Source: UBA5486 sp036744795
GTDB taxonomy: Bacteria; Bacillota; UBA4882; UBA10575
Direction of reading: 5' to 3'
Assembly: GCA_036744795.1 (NCBI GenBank)
Contig: DAIOHK010000007.1
Coordinates: forward strand, 24,334-88,333
DNA length: 64,000 bases
The notes under the pieces are model-generated. The model was given only the letters and a program-made list of their open reading frames with translations. It had not been told where the DNA came from and searched no databases. Positions 52,252 through 62,059 of this stretch are shown in pieces (positions within the stretch are counted from its first letter, which is position 1; the number at the start of each line of letters is the position of its first letter). A program made the translations under genes and the position numbers.

Positions 52252-53265
52252 GTGAAAGAGACTTCCGATCGTGGCTTACAATTGACTACTGCTCAGGAGG
52301 GAGTTCTTAATTTAATAAATTCCTGGTTAGACAGTAACAATTTTCCTAAAGACGATCTAAAAAAAGCGGAAGAGATATGGTTACAATATGTAGCCAATTC
52401 AAATAGTAATAAAAGCAATTACAATATTCGAATTTGGGCGGCTGCAGTAATTTATATTCTCGGTAGAAAACGGGGATATTCATGGTTAAGTCAATCTAAA
52501 TTGGCAGAATCTTTTACAGTATCAACAGGAAGTATTAGTTTACGATGGCAAGAGATTATCAAAGTTTTAGAGGGGGATAAAGCACATAAGGTAAAGAAGA
52601 AATCGGGAATAAGTAGTATTTTAAATCCTCAAACTGTAGAGGTTTTTAGAAAACTAATGAACTTTACCCAAACTTCAGAAAAGTGGAAAGGGTATGTCGG
52701 AGAAACTTTTTATCAGTTTGTTGGTTTTGAAGCACAGCCTTTGCCGATTGACTTAATTTTAGAACTTTTGCTCTTTATTACTTGTGATCGTGTTTTACCG
52801 GATGGGAAAAAGATTGTTGATTATTTTATACAAAACACAACAGATCTTAATCAAGAAGAATTAACTTTTTTGAATAGTATGAAAGCAAGTCGCTTTAGTT
52901 TGTTTGAAGTATTAACTATTAATGAAGATTTTCTTGATTTAAAAGATCTTTTTAGAAGAGAAAAAATTAAAAGCGAGGTTAATAAGCTTAGAGGGGTAAA
53001 AAAGGGGAATATTATTATGGGTCGGGTTATTCCTATTCCGAAAAGTGAAAATGGTTTTTGGAGATATGGGAGTAGTGTAATAATCTTTGAAGAAACAGAT
53101 TTGGATGAATTAGAAACTTTGGCAAAAGGTTGGTTTTGGGAGTATAGTGTGGCGAATAAAGGATGGGCTACTAATGAAGATTTTATTCGAGAGAACAGTT
53201 TCCGGTTTTGGCGCTGGTTAATTGAGAGGGTACCTTCTTTTAAAGAGCATACTAAGGAAACTTAA
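52252..53265 (+). CDS. Uncharacterised protein with DUF6398-like helical N-terminus
   Basis: A 337-residue cytoplasmic protein. Residues about 10-110 (EEIWLQYVAN, IRIWAAAVIYILGRKRGYSWLSQSKLAESFTVSTGSISLRWQEI) resemble DUF6398/TFIIB-like helical repeats ending in a helix-turn-helix. The C-terminal half (SRFSLFEVLTINEDFLDLKDLF, KKGNIIMGRVIPI) resembles a beta-rich domain seen in SEC-C-type proteins. No enzyme motif is visible. GTG start after GAGGGAAAGAGA. Divergent from capA, upstream of pepV by 70 bp. Function unknown. Confidence 0.6.
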   Translation: MKETSDRGLQLTTAQEGVLNLINSWLDSNNFPKDDLKKAEEIWLQYVANSNSNKSNYNIRIWAAAVIYILGRKRGYSWLSQSKLAESFTVSTGSISLRWQEIIKVLEGDKAHKVKKKSGISSILNPQTVEVFRKLMNFTQTSEKWKGYVGETFYQFVGFEAQPLPIDLILELLLFITCDRVLPDGKKIVDYFIQNTTDLNQEELTFLNSMKASRFSLFEVLTINEDFLDLKDLFRREKIKSEVNKLRGVKKGNIIMGRVIPIPKSENGFWRYGSSVIIFEETDLDELETLAKGWFWEYSVANKGWATNEDFIRENSFRFWRWLIERVPSFKEHTKET

Positions 53266-53337
53266 AACTTAATAATTCAAAAAGTGTTAGTTGATCCAAG
53301 AAATTGTTTTTTTACTAAGAGGAGGTTTTTTTATCAA

Positions 53338-54735
53338 ATGAGTTACTTAAAACGAATAGAAGATTATCAAGAGGAAATGATCGAGACTTTGAAGGAACTA
53401 ATTACCATTCCTAGTGTAAAAGGAAAACCAGGAAAAGCTGGAGAACCCTTTGGGACAGAAATCAGCCGTGCTTTAAATTATGTTTTGGACTGGGGACGAA
53501 TAAATGGTTTTAAAACAAAAAATTTATCAGGTTATGCCGGACATATAGAATTTGGAGAAGGTGAAGAAACTGTAGGCGTTCTTGTTCATTTGGATGTGGT
53601 CCCTGCCGGTGAAGGCTGGATTCACCCGCCATTTTCCGGAGAGGTAGAAGAGGGCCGGATTTATGGTCGTGGTGCTGTTGATGATAAAGGGCCAGCGATT
53701 GCTGCTATGTATGCTTTAAAGGCTTTAAAAGAAGAAGGGATTAAACCTTCCAAAAAAATCAGAATTATCTTTGGCTGTGATGAAGAGAGTGGCTGGGAAT
53801 GTATGGAACATTACTTTCAACATGAAAAAAAGCCGGAATATGGTTTTACTCCTGATGCTAATTTTCCACTGATTAATTGCGAAAAAGGCCATTTGTCCCT
53901 TATTATTGAAGGGGATTTCTCACCAGGTGAATACCAATGTAAGCTGGAATATATTAAAGGAGGAAGCCGTCGTAATATAGTTCCAGAATGGGCAGAGGCC
54001 GGAATTTATTTCTCTGATCGGACAAGCCTTCAAAAGTTTAAGAAGAAAATAGCAGATCGGAATAGGGAAAATATCGTGATTTGTGAAGAGGAAAATGAGA
54101 ACCGGATTGTTATTCAGGCAAAAGGGGTGCCTGCACACGCTAGTTTACCGGAGCAGGGTGATAATGCTATTACCAGACTAGCACAGATACTTTCCCTTTT
54201 AAATTGTTCGGATGGGGTGTGGAATGTTGTTCGTTTCATTCAGGATTGTTTTGGCAGAAAGACTAATGGTGAAGGTTTAGGGATTGATTGCCAGGATGAA
54301 ATATCAGGTGAACTAACTATCAATCTTGGCGTGATCCAGGTAGAAAAAGATTGGACGCGAATGGAGATTGATATTCGTTATCCCCTGTGTACAGATGGTA
54401 AGTTTATTCAGAAAAAGTTTGAGCAAAAACTGGGTGATTACGGCTTAAAAATAGCCGAAATTAAGAATTTAGCCCCTCATTATCTGGCAGAGGATAACTG
54501 GTTAATTAAAGTTCTACTTAATGCGTACCGTAAAGAGACTGGAGATCTGACACCTTCTTTAGCGATTGGTGGTCGGACTTATGCTGTGACATTGGGTAAT
54601 GCGGTAGCTTTTGGGCCTAATTTTCCGGGACGCTTAGAAACAGCCCACCAGAAAAATGAGAATTTTTCTATTCAGGATCTGATTAGTTGTACGCGTATTT
54701 ATGCGAGAGCCTTACATGAACTAACTAATAAATGA
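53338..54735 (+). CDS. PepV-like M20 dipeptidase
   Basis: A 465-residue di-zinc aminopeptidase/dipeptidase. Metal and catalytic motifs are present: VHLDVVPAG (H, D), GRGAVDDKGP (bridging D), CDEESGWECMEHY (catalytic E and ligand E), FTPDANFP (D) and ETAHQKNE (H). A lid domain lies at about 185-350. ATG at 53338 was chosen because AAGAGGAGG precedes it; upstream in-frame starts lack sites. Probably peptide utilisation. It lies 35 bp before the secreted protein gene. Confidence 0.92.
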   Translation: MSYLKRIEDYQEEMIETLKELITIPSVKGKPGKAGEPFGTEISRALNYVLDWGRINGFKTKNLSGYAGHIEFGEGEETVGVLVHLDVVPAGEGWIHPPFSGEVEEGRIYGRGAVDDKGPAIAAMYALKALKEEGIKPSKKIRIIFGCDEESGWECMEHYFQHEKKPEYGFTPDANFPLINCEKGHLSLIIEGDFSPGEYQCKLEYIKGGSRRNIVPEWAEAGIYFSDRTSLQKFKKKIADRNRENIVICEEENENRIVIQAKGVPAHASLPEQGDNAITRLAQILSLLNCSDGVWNVVRFIQDCFGRKTNGEGLGIDCQDEISGELTINLGVIQVEKDWTRMEIDIRYPLCTDGKFIQKKFEQKLGDYGLKIAEIKNLAPHYLAEDNWLIKVLLNAYRKETGDLTPSLAIGGRTYAVTLGNAVAFGPNFPGRLETAHQKNENFSIQDLISCTRIYARALHELTNK

Positions 54736-54770
54736 TTAGATTTAAGTTCTCAAAAGGGAAGGGGAAACTG

Positions 54771-57065
54771 ATGGTAAAACGTGGGGCACTTATATTACTG
54801 ATAATACTTTTATTCTGCAGTTCTTTTTCTATGCATGCGGCGGAAGAAAGTAAGGAGATTTTAGTAACTTTAACAGAAAGGGCAGGTGTAGATTGGAAAA
54901 ACACTCCGATAACAATCGGGATTCCAATACCAAAGAAGGAAAAAAACTATACCAATCCGCCCAGAGTTCTTGATCAATGGGGCCGAGAAGTTCCCAGTCA
55001 AGCGATACCAATCCTTGAACAATCAGAAAGTGCTCCTCTTAGATGGTGGCGGACTACCTTTTTGGGAACAATTAACAAAAATGATGTTCTTACTTACCGG
55101 GTTGTTCCTGGAGGCGAAACACCCCTACTTCCCCGTACACCTCTAGAACTCAAAGAAGTAGAAGATGGTTTTTTACTGGAAAGCGGGAATCTACGCCTAG
55201 AGCTTAATAAAAATAAATCTCTGATTTCTAAAGTATGGTTTGACCCGAATGGAAGAAAATCTTTCGATTCAGAACCAGCAATTGAATTACCAGTTTTATT
55301 AGGGGTTAAAACCGATGAAGGCACATATGATTCGAATTTTTTACCGCCTACAAAGATTTCAGTGGAAGAGGTTGGTCCAGTCCGTATAGTTATCAGTATT
55401 AAGGGCTTACTAGCTAACAAGAGTAAAAATAATAGTTTAAACTATGATTGCCGTTTAATTAGTTATGCAGAATCTTCATTTTTTCGTATGGAGATGCGGT
55501 TAATTAATAGTACAGGGAAACCAATCTTACTAAAAGAGGCCTGGGTTAAATGGCAATTTTCCAGAGAAGAGAAGTATCAGGCTGCTTTCGGCTCTGGGGG
55601 TCAAACACCATTATCTGTAGAATTAAATAAACAGGATCAAGCTGGACTCTTTATAAATGAAGCTGGACGAGTCCAAGGGAGTGGAAAACTAAGCTCTTTT
55701 TTACCGAAAGGTGAAACTATTCCAGCAGCGATCGGTTGGGTAGATCTAACCGGGAGACAGGGGGGGGTCTGTCTTGGAGTAAAAGCATTCAGTCAGCAGG
55801 CCCCGAAAGGGTTAGAACTCACAGGAAACGGTGAAATCAAAGTGGACATTGTTCCTCCCGGAACAACGATGCTCTGGGAGAATGGAGTGGCAAAAACACA
55901 TAGACTAACCATGGATTTTCACTCTAGAAAGGATCGGAATTTTAATAAAATGATGGGGGCGCTTACCAACTACCCCCCAATTGGTGTCGTTTCTCCAGAT
56001 TGGTGGAACAGAGCTGGTGTTTTACCCCAACCTTTAATTACTGAAAAGATGGTCTCCGGAATGGATGCAGAAACCATGCAACTGGCGTTGATTCTTAAAG
56101 AAAAACACTGGTCGGATCTTTTAAATTTGTTCGGCCCTCCAGACTATGGGGCGGAAATTAACCCTAAACATTGGGGCTTCTTTAATTACGGAGATTTACA
56201 ATTAAACTTCTCTCCTCCCTGGGCAGTATCCGGCGAATACTGGAATAATAATTCCTATGATCTTCCTTACCAACTTTTAATGGCACTTATTCAAACTGGT
56301 GACCCGTATTTCTGGGAAATAGCGGAAGCGTCTGTGACCCATCTACGGGATATTGACTTAATGAACCCCTCAGGTAATAATAGACCTTTTCCTGGATTAA
56401 ACCATATTAAAGATTCTCGTTCAGGAATCCCTTCGATGGCGAATGATTTTAGGTATACTAGTAACCGAGGGCTTCTTCTAGCCTACTATCTTCTGGATGA
56501 TCACAGAGCTTTGGAATTTGTAATCCGAATTGCCGATCGGGTCTGCTTGCAAAGTGGCATTAATTTTGAAGAACCTCAAACTCTAGGCTTAGGCATTATG
56601 ACTGTTTTAACTGGATACCAAGCCACGGGGAGAAAAATTTATTTAGAAAGAGCCAAGGAACTGGTGGAAAAAGTTTTAAAATGGCAACAGGAAAATGAAG
56701 GAGGGATTCCTAGCGATTTTATTTACAAATCAGGTCTGGTAACTGAAAGCCTAGTGGAATTTTATAAACTCAGTAAAGATCCAAAGGTTTTGGCTGGCAT
56801 TAAGTCTGCAGTAGATTATGCAGTTTTCCATTTTTGGGATCAAGACTCAGGATTTATTCAAAATCCTGGTGGGCTGTTGTTTTCTAGTGCCCTAAACACT
56901 TTATTTATTGAAACTGGAGAACCAAAATACTTGGAGATCGGAATGACGCAGCTTAAATCCTTTGTAGAAAAGGTTACGGTTCAAGATCCAAAAGAGGCTG
57001 CTTTATACTATCGAACTGTTCATTCTCTCTTTGAGACTGTTAACCTAAGTGCAAAGGCTAAATAA
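54771..57065 (+). CDS. Secreted RIFT-barrel/alpha-toroid protein, polysaccharide lyase- or YetA-like
   Basis: A 764-residue exported protein. A signal peptide (about 1-24) precedes an N-terminal beta domain typical of PcRGLX/YetA-like RIFT barrels (WKNTPITIGIPIPK, RVLDQWGREVPSQAIPI, LRWWRTTFLG), and the C-terminal 280 residues have helical-hairpin repeats of an (alpha/alpha) toroid (YQLLMALIQTGDPYFWEIAEASVTHL, GLLLAYYLLDDHRALEFVIRIADRV). Rhamnogalacturonan-type lyases share this plan; the actual substrate is unknown. ATG at 54771 follows GGGAAGGGGAAACTG. Confidence 0.6.
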   Translation: MVKRGALILLIILLFCSSFSMHAAEESKEILVTLTERAGVDWKNTPITIGIPIPKKEKNYTNPPRVLDQWGREVPSQAIPILEQSESAPLRWWRTTFLGTINKNDVLTYRVVPGGETPLLPRTPLELKEVEDGFLLESGNLRLELNKNKSLISKVWFDPNGRKSFDSEPAIELPVLLGVKTDEGTYDSNFLPPTKISVEEVGPVRIVISIKGLLANKSKNNSLNYDCRLISYAESSFFRMEMRLINSTGKPILLKEAWVKWQFSREEKYQAAFGSGGQTPLSVELNKQDQAGLFINEAGRVQGSGKLSSFLPKGETIPAAIGWVDLTGRQGGVCLGVKAFSQQAPKGLELTGNGEIKVDIVPPGTTMLWENGVAKTHRLTMDFHSRKDRNFNKMMGALTNYPPIGVVSPDWWNRAGVLPQPLITEKMVSGMDAETMQLALILKEKHWSDLLNLFGPPDYGAEINPKHWGFFNYGDLQLNFSPPWAVSGEYWNNNSYDLPYQLLMALIQTGDPYFWEIAEASVTHLRDIDLMNPSGNNRPFPGLNHIKDSRSGIPSMANDFRYTSNRGLLLAYYLLDDHRALEFVIRIADRVCLQSGINFEEPQTLGLGIMTVLTGYQATGRKIYLERAKELVEKVLKWQQENEGGIPSDFIYKSGLVTESLVEFYKLSKDPKVLAGIKSAVDYAVFHFWDQDSGFIQNPGGLLFSSALNTLFIETGEPKYLEIGMTQLKSFVEKVTVQDPKEAALYYRTVHSLFETVNLSAKAK

Positions 57066-57066
57066 C

Positions 57067-57095
57067 TTGTTTTTTGCAGGTGATTCCTGTAAAAT
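57067..57095 (+). promoter_or_regulatory. Promoter of pdxS
   Basis: TTGTTT, a 17 bp spacer and TAAAAT, starting 1 bp after the preceding stop. The spacer contains GCAGG-TGATT-CCTGT, a small inverted repeat that could be an operator. Confidence 0.6.
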
Positions 57096-57200
57096 GTGTT
57101 TGTAAGTTTTTGTAGATTAAAGGGTAAAATCAGGCAAAAAGACAAGAAGCAAATAAATTTTAAATTATGTAGAAACAAGTTGATAAGGGGGTTCCTAAAA

Positions 57201-58079
57201 ATGAAAGAAACATTTGCAGTGGTAAATGATCTGGCAGATCAACTTAGGGGTGGTGTCATTATGGATGTGACCACTCCGGAACAGGCAAAAATTGCAGAAG
57301 AAGCAGGCGCAGTTGCGGTAATGGCATTAGAGAGGGTTCCGGCTGATATTAGAGCAGAGGGTGGAGTTGCTCGGATGTCCGATCCGGATGTGATTATCCG
57401 GATTAAAGATGCGGTAAAGATTCCGGTAATGGCAAAAGTAAGGATTGGACATTTTGTGGAAGCCCAAATTTTAGCTGCCTTGAATGTCGATTATATTGAT
57501 GAAAGTGAGGTGCTAACACCGGCTGATGAGAAATATCATATAGATAAGCATCATTTTAAGGTGCCTTTTGTCTGTGGTGCTCGAAACTTAGGGGAAGCTC
57601 TAAGAAGAATAAACGAGGGGGCATCAATGATTAGGACCAAAGGAGAAGCTGGTACTGGGGATGTAGTGGAAGCTGTTAAGCATATGCGGACTGTTACTGA
57701 AGAGATCGCAAATCTGCAGGAAGTCTCAGATGAAGAGATTAAGCGCCTTGCTTTAGAGATGCGGGTACCGGAAGAATTAGTACAAGAGGTAAAAGAACAG
57801 GGTAGGCTTCCAGTTCTAAATTTTGCAGCTGGCGGAATAGCCACTCCTGCTGATGCTGCGTTAATGATGCAATTGGGCTGCGACGGGATTTTTGTCGGCT
57901 CAGGAATATTTAAATCTGACAATCCGGCAGCTAGAGCTAAGGCAATCGTAGAAGCTACAGCACATTTTCATGATGCTAAACTACTCGCGAAGGTTTCCAA
58001 AGGAATTGGTATGGCGATGAAAGGACTTTCAGTTGCTGCTTTAAATGAGAATTCTAGGCTTGCGGGACGCGGTTGGTAA
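57201..58079 (+). CDS. pdxS: Pyridoxal 5'-phosphate synthase lyase subunit PdxS
   Basis: The 292-residue PdxS makes PLP from ribose-5-phosphate, glyceraldehyde-3-phosphate and ammonia. It has GGVIMDVTTPEQAKIAEEAGAVAVMALERVPADIRA, the two active-site lysines (PVMAKVRIGHF and MIRTKGEAGTG) and GIFVGSGIFKS. ATG at 57201 follows AAGGGGGTTCCTAAAA; upstream in-frame codons lack a site and homology. The glutaminase partner pdxT, usually next, is not here; PFOR follows. Confidence 0.96.
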   Translation: MKETFAVVNDLADQLRGGVIMDVTTPEQAKIAEEAGAVAVMALERVPADIRAEGGVARMSDPDVIIRIKDAVKIPVMAKVRIGHFVEAQILAALNVDYIDESEVLTPADEKYHIDKHHFKVPFVCGARNLGEALRRINEGASMIRTKGEAGTGDVVEAVKHMRTVTEEIANLQEVSDEEIKRLALEMRVPEELVQEVKEQGRLPVLNFAAGGIATPADAALMMQLGCDGIFVGSGIFKSDNPAARAKAIVEATAHFHDAKLLAKVSKGIGMAMKGLSVAALNENSRLAGRGW

Positions 58080-58287
58080 ACGGGAAAAAAGGTGAATTTA
58101 ACAAGGGACAAAAAGTATTAACGTTTTGTTAAATGGCTTTTCGTAGCTGTTAAAATAGGTTATTCTTTTATTATCACTACAGATTCCACCAGGGGAATTT
58201 TAACTTGGTGACCGGAGCAATCTGGTCTTCTTTCACGTTTAAGTAATTTTTTATTACGTAGCGTTATATTTTAAGGAGGTTCTGGAA

Positions 58288-61200
58288 ATGGGTAAAAAAG
58301 TTACAGTTGATGGTAATACCGCTGCAGCTCATGTCGCTTATGCCTTTAGCGATGTCACTGCAATCTATCCCATTACTCCTTCTTCACCAATGGCAGAAGT
58401 AATGGATGAATGGAGTGCCCATGGAAGAAAAAATCTTTTTGGGCAAACAGTTCGGATTGCGGAACTACAGTCAGAGGGAGGAGCGGCTGGCGCGGTTCAT
58501 GGTTCTTTGGCAGCCGGTGCTTTAACTACTACTTTTACGGCTTCGCAAGGACTATTATTAATGATTCCTAATATGTACAAGATCGCCGGGGAATTACTTC
58601 CAACAGTGTTCCATGTTTCAGCACGGGCTTTAGCTGCTCATGCCCTTTCAATTTTTGGTGATCACAGTGATATCAATGCTACTAGACAGACTGGATTTGC
58701 GATGCTCGCTTCCAACTCGGTTCAGGAAGTTATGGATATGGCTTTAGTAGCACATTTGGCTACATTAGAAACGAGCGTTCCTTTTCTCCACTTCTTCGAT
58801 GGTTTCCGGACTTCGCATGAGATTCAAAAAATTGAAGAAATTAGTTATGAAGAAATCAAATCCCTGGTTAACTGGGAAAAAATCGAAGAGTTCCGGAAAC
58901 GGGCATTAAACCCTGAACATCCAGTACAAAGAGGTACTGCCCAAAACCCGGATATTTACTTCCAAAATCGAGAGGCTGCTAATCCCTACTATTTAGCAAC
59001 TCCGAAAATTGTAGCTGAAATCATGGAAAAGGTTGGGAAGCTAACTGGACGCTCATATAAACCTTTTGAATACGTTGGTGCTCCTGATGCAGAACGGGTC
59101 ATTGTCTGTATGGGTTCTGGGGCAGAGACTGTAGAAGAAACAGTTAATTACTTGTTGAAGCAGGGAGAAAAGGTCGGTTTAATTAAAGTCCGTCTCTATC
59201 GTCCTTTCTCTGCTGAACATTTCTTTGCGGTTCTTCCTAAGAGCGTGAAGAGAATTGCCGTTCTTGACCGTACCAAAGAACCTGGTTCTAAAGGTGAACC
59301 TTTATATCAGGATATCTGTACTGCTTTTATTGAAAAACAACAGAATCCGCTGATTATTGGTGGCCGTTATGGTCTTGGCTCTAAAGAGTTTACCCCATCC
59401 ATGGTTAAAGCAATATATGACAATCTTCTTTTAGATGAGCCTAAGAACCACTTTACTGTGGGAATCAATGATGATGTGACCAATTCTTCACTAGAAATAA
59501 AAGAGAATGTTGATGCTGCTCCTGAAGGACTACACCGTTGTAAATTCTTTGGTCTTGGTTCTGATGGAACTGTTGGGGCCAATAAGAACTCCATTAAAAT
59601 TATTGGTGATAATACTGATATGTATGCCCAAGGTTATTTTGTCTATGACTCTAAAAAATCTGGTGGTATTACAATTTCTCACTTGAGATTTGGAAAGACA
59701 CCGATTCAATCACCCTATCTGATTGATCAGGCTGATTTAATTGCTTGTCACAATCCATCATACGTTACAAGATATGATGTTTTAGATGGCATTAAAGAAG
59801 GCGGAACTTTTCTCTTAAACTCCCCTTGGACTGCTGAGGAGATGGAGAACAAGTTACCGGCGGCAATGAAACAGACTATTGCCAAGAAAAAGCTGAATTT
59901 TTATAACATTGATGCCGTAAAAATTGCTGGCGAAGTTGGATTAGGCGGCAGAATAAACATGATTATGCAGGCTTCCTTCTTTAAGATTGCCAATGTTATT
60001 CCTGTAGACAAAGCTTTTGAATATATTAAAGAAGCAATCAAAAAGACCTATGGTCGAAAAGGCGATAAGATTGTTAATATGAATATCATGGCTGTTGATC
60101 GGGCTGCAGAAGCTTTAGAAGAAATTAAATATCCTGAATCTTGGGCCACGACAACTACAGGAGCAGAAATTATTGAGGAGAAGGTTCCAGAATATGTTGA
60201 GAATGTGATTAGGCCAATTCTCAGGCTTGAAGGAGATAAACTTCCGGTTAGTGCTTTTACTCCTGATGGAACTGTACCTGTAGGAACTACGAAGTATGAG
60301 AAACGAGGAGTTGCGGTTTCAATTCCACAATGGAATCCCGAGGCGTGTATCCAGTGCAACCAGTGTGCATTTGTCTGCCCTCATGCTTGTATCCGCCCGT
60401 ATTTAGCTAAAGACGAGGATCTGGCAGATGCTCCTGCAAGTTATACTACTAAGGCAGCTATTGGTAAGGAGCTTGCTGGGTATAAGTACCGGATGCAAAT
60501 TTCCGCTTTAGATTGTACTGGTTGTGGAAACTGCGTTGATATCTGTCCATCCAAAAACAAACCATTGACCATGGTTCCCTTTGAGGAAATTGTTGAGGCA
60601 GAAGTAGCAAATTATAAGTTTGCAGAGTCCTTACCTGTACCGGAGGTAGAAATTAATCCGGAAACAGTAAAAGGAAGCCAGTTCCGTAAACCGCTCTTTG
60701 AGTTCTCGGGAGCATGTGCTGGTTGTGGTGAAACTCCTTATGTGAAATTAGTTACTCAGCTGTTTGGGGAGCGAATGATTGTTGCCAATGCTACCGGCTG
60801 TTCTTCAATTTATGGTGGTAGTGCACCGACTTGTCCTTATACAGTAAATGAGCAAGGGCACGGACCAGCGTGGGCTAACTCATTGTTTGAAGATAATGCG
60901 GAATTTGGTTTTGGGATGAACCTTGCGGTGGTTCAGCGTCGCAATAAATTAGCTGATTTGATTAATCAGGCTCTAGAATTAGGGGTCGATGGAGAATTGA
61001 AAAATGCCTTTACCGAATGGCTAGAAGGTAAAGATGAGGCTGCAGCTTCTCGGAAGGCTGGAGACAAAGTCAAGGCTCTAATTGACTCAGCAGCAGGTCA
61101 AGCTGGTAGCGATCTTAAAGGGATTTTAACTGAGATTGCTGGAATGAAAGATCTATATACGAAAAAGTCCATCTGGATTTTCGGTGGTGATGGCTGGGCT

Positions 61201-61806
61201 TATGATATTGGTTATGGTGGGCTAGATCATGTGTTAGCATCCGGAGAAGATGTCAATGTCTTAGTCTTAGATACGGAAGTTTACTCTAATACTGGTGGCC
61301 AATCTTCAAAATCAACTCCTACCGGAGCAATGGCTAAATTTGCGGCTGCTGGTAAAAATGTAAAGAAAAAAGATCTAGGCCTAATGGCAATGTCCTATGG
61401 CTATGTCTATGTTGCTTCTATCTCAATGGGTGCTAATAAAAACCAAACACTCAAGGCTATTCTTGAGGCTGAACGCCATGATGGGCCTTCCTTAGTGATT
61501 GCTTATGCTCCATGTATTAACCATGGAATTAACATGAGTAAGAGTCAGCGCGAGGCACAAATGGCTGTTGAGTCTGGATATTGGCCTTTATACCGGTACA
61601 ATCCGCAGTTAACATTGGATGGTAAAAACCCCTTTACCTTGGATTCGAAGGAACCTACTAGCAGTTTCCAAGAATTCCTGATGGGAGAGGTCCGGTATAA
61701 ATCTTTGAAGAAGCTATTCCCAGAGAGAGCTGATCAGCTCTTTGAAAAGGCTGAAAAAGAAGCTAAACAGCGTTTTGAGATGCATAAACGTTTAGCTCAA
61801 GATTAA
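58288..61806 (+). CDS. nifJ: Pyruvate:ferredoxin (flavodoxin) oxidoreductase
   Basis: A 1172-residue single-chain PFOR converting pyruvate, CoA and ferredoxin to acetyl-CoA, CO2 and reduced ferredoxin. N-terminal ITPSSPMAEVMDEWSA, domain III, two 4Fe-4S clusters in CIQCNQCAFVCPHACIRP and CTGCGNCVDICPSKNKP (about 690-760), a proximal-cluster cysteine region in CAGCGETPYVKL, and TPP binding in GDGWAYDIGYGGLDHVL with NVLVLDTEVYSNTGGQSSKSTPTGA. Oxygen-sensitive and typical of anaerobes. ATG follows TAAGGAGGTTCTGGAA. Monocistronic with a terminator. Two hundred bases upstream hold no gene. Confidence 0.98.
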   Translation: MGKKVTVDGNTAAAHVAYAFSDVTAIYPITPSSPMAEVMDEWSAHGRKNLFGQTVRIAELQSEGGAAGAVHGSLAAGALTTTFTASQGLLLMIPNMYKIAGELLPTVFHVSARALAAHALSIFGDHSDINATRQTGFAMLASNSVQEVMDMALVAHLATLETSVPFLHFFDGFRTSHEIQKIEEISYEEIKSLVNWEKIEEFRKRALNPEHPVQRGTAQNPDIYFQNREAANPYYLATPKIVAEIMEKVGKLTGRSYKPFEYVGAPDAERVIVCMGSGAETVEETVNYLLKQGEKVGLIKVRLYRPFSAEHFFAVLPKSVKRIAVLDRTKEPGSKGEPLYQDICTAFIEKQQNPLIIGGRYGLGSKEFTPSMVKAIYDNLLLDEPKNHFTVGINDDVTNSSLEIKENVDAAPEGLHRCKFFGLGSDGTVGANKNSIKIIGDNTDMYAQGYFVYDSKKSGGITISHLRFGKTPIQSPYLIDQADLIACHNPSYVTRYDVLDGIKEGGTFLLNSPWTAEEMENKLPAAMKQTIAKKKLNFYNIDAVKIAGEVGLGGRINMIMQASFFKIANVIPVDKAFEYIKEAIKKTYGRKGDKIVNMNIMAVDRAAEALEEIKYPESWATTTTGAEIIEEKVPEYVENVIRPILRLEGDKLPVSAFTPDGTVPVGTTKYEKRGVAVSIPQWNPEACIQCNQCAFVCPHACIRPYLAKDEDLADAPASYTTKAAIGKELAGYKYRMQISALDCTGCGNCVDICPSKNKPLTMVPFEEIVEAEVANYKFAESLPVPEVEINPETVKGSQFRKPLFEFSGACAGCGETPYVKLVTQLFGERMIVANATGCSSIYGGSAPTCPYTVNEQGHGPAWANSLFEDNAEFGFGMNLAVVQRRNKLADLINQALELGVDGELKNAFTEWLEGKDEAAASRKAGDKVKALIDSAAGQAGSDLKGILTEIAGMKDLYTKKSIWIFGGDGWAYDIGYGGLDHVLASGEDVNVLVLDTEVYSNTGGQSSKSTPTGAMAKFAAAGKNVKKKDLGLMAMSYGYVYVASISMGANKNQTLKAILEAERHDGPSLVIAYAPCINHGINMSKSQREAQMAVESGYWPLYRYNPQLTLDGKNPFTLDSKEPTSSFQEFLMGEVRYKSLKKLFPERADQLFEKAEKEAKQRFEMHKRLAQD

Positions 61807-61822
61807 TTTCTTTGTTATTTTG

Positions 61823-61852
61823 AAACTCACCTTGCGGGGTGAGTTTCTTTTT
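61823..61852 (+). terminator. Terminator after PFOR
   Basis: AAACTCACC and GGTGAGTTT form a 9 bp stem, then TCTTTTT, 17 bp after the stop. Confidence 0.9.
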
Positions 61853-61904
61853 GCCTTATTTTCAGAAGTTTTTCGTGGAAAGAGGTTAAAAAGTAAGAAG
61901 GGTA

Positions 61905-61933
61905 TTGTTTACCAGGCTAAAAAAGGATATATT
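61905..61933 (+). promoter_or_regulatory. Candidate promoter of serS
   Basis: TTGTTT, a 17 bp spacer and TATATT. The transcript would carry the 75 bp repeat copy in its leader. No T-box (tRNA-sensing) leader is seen. Confidence 0.45.
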
Positions 61934-61946
61934 ATAAATATATGAG

Positions 61947-62021
61947 GGAATTGCCGAATAACCCTTATTTGCATTCAATATTTTGTGGTTAAAATTTTAA
62001 GTCAATCAATTATGCAATTCC
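61947..62021 (+). repeat. Dispersed intergenic element, short copy in serS leader
   Basis: 75 bp: left GGAATTGCCGAATA preceded by GAG, core TCAATATTTTGTGGTTAAAA, right AATTATGCAATTCC. It ends 38 bp before the serS start. Confidence 0.65.
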
Positions 62022-62059
62022 ATAATATAGATTAATGGACAGAAGGGAGAAAATGTCCA

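Noticed and set aside
58080..58160. Rex-type operator (TTAAC-GTTTT-GTTAA) upstream of PFOR
   Set aside because: Half-sites are in the opposite order to the Rex consensus TTGTTAAnnnnTTAACAA; probably a chance AT-rich palindrome.
61853..62059. T-box leader before serS
   Set aside because: No specifier loop or T-box motif; the space is taken by a promoter and an intergenic element.
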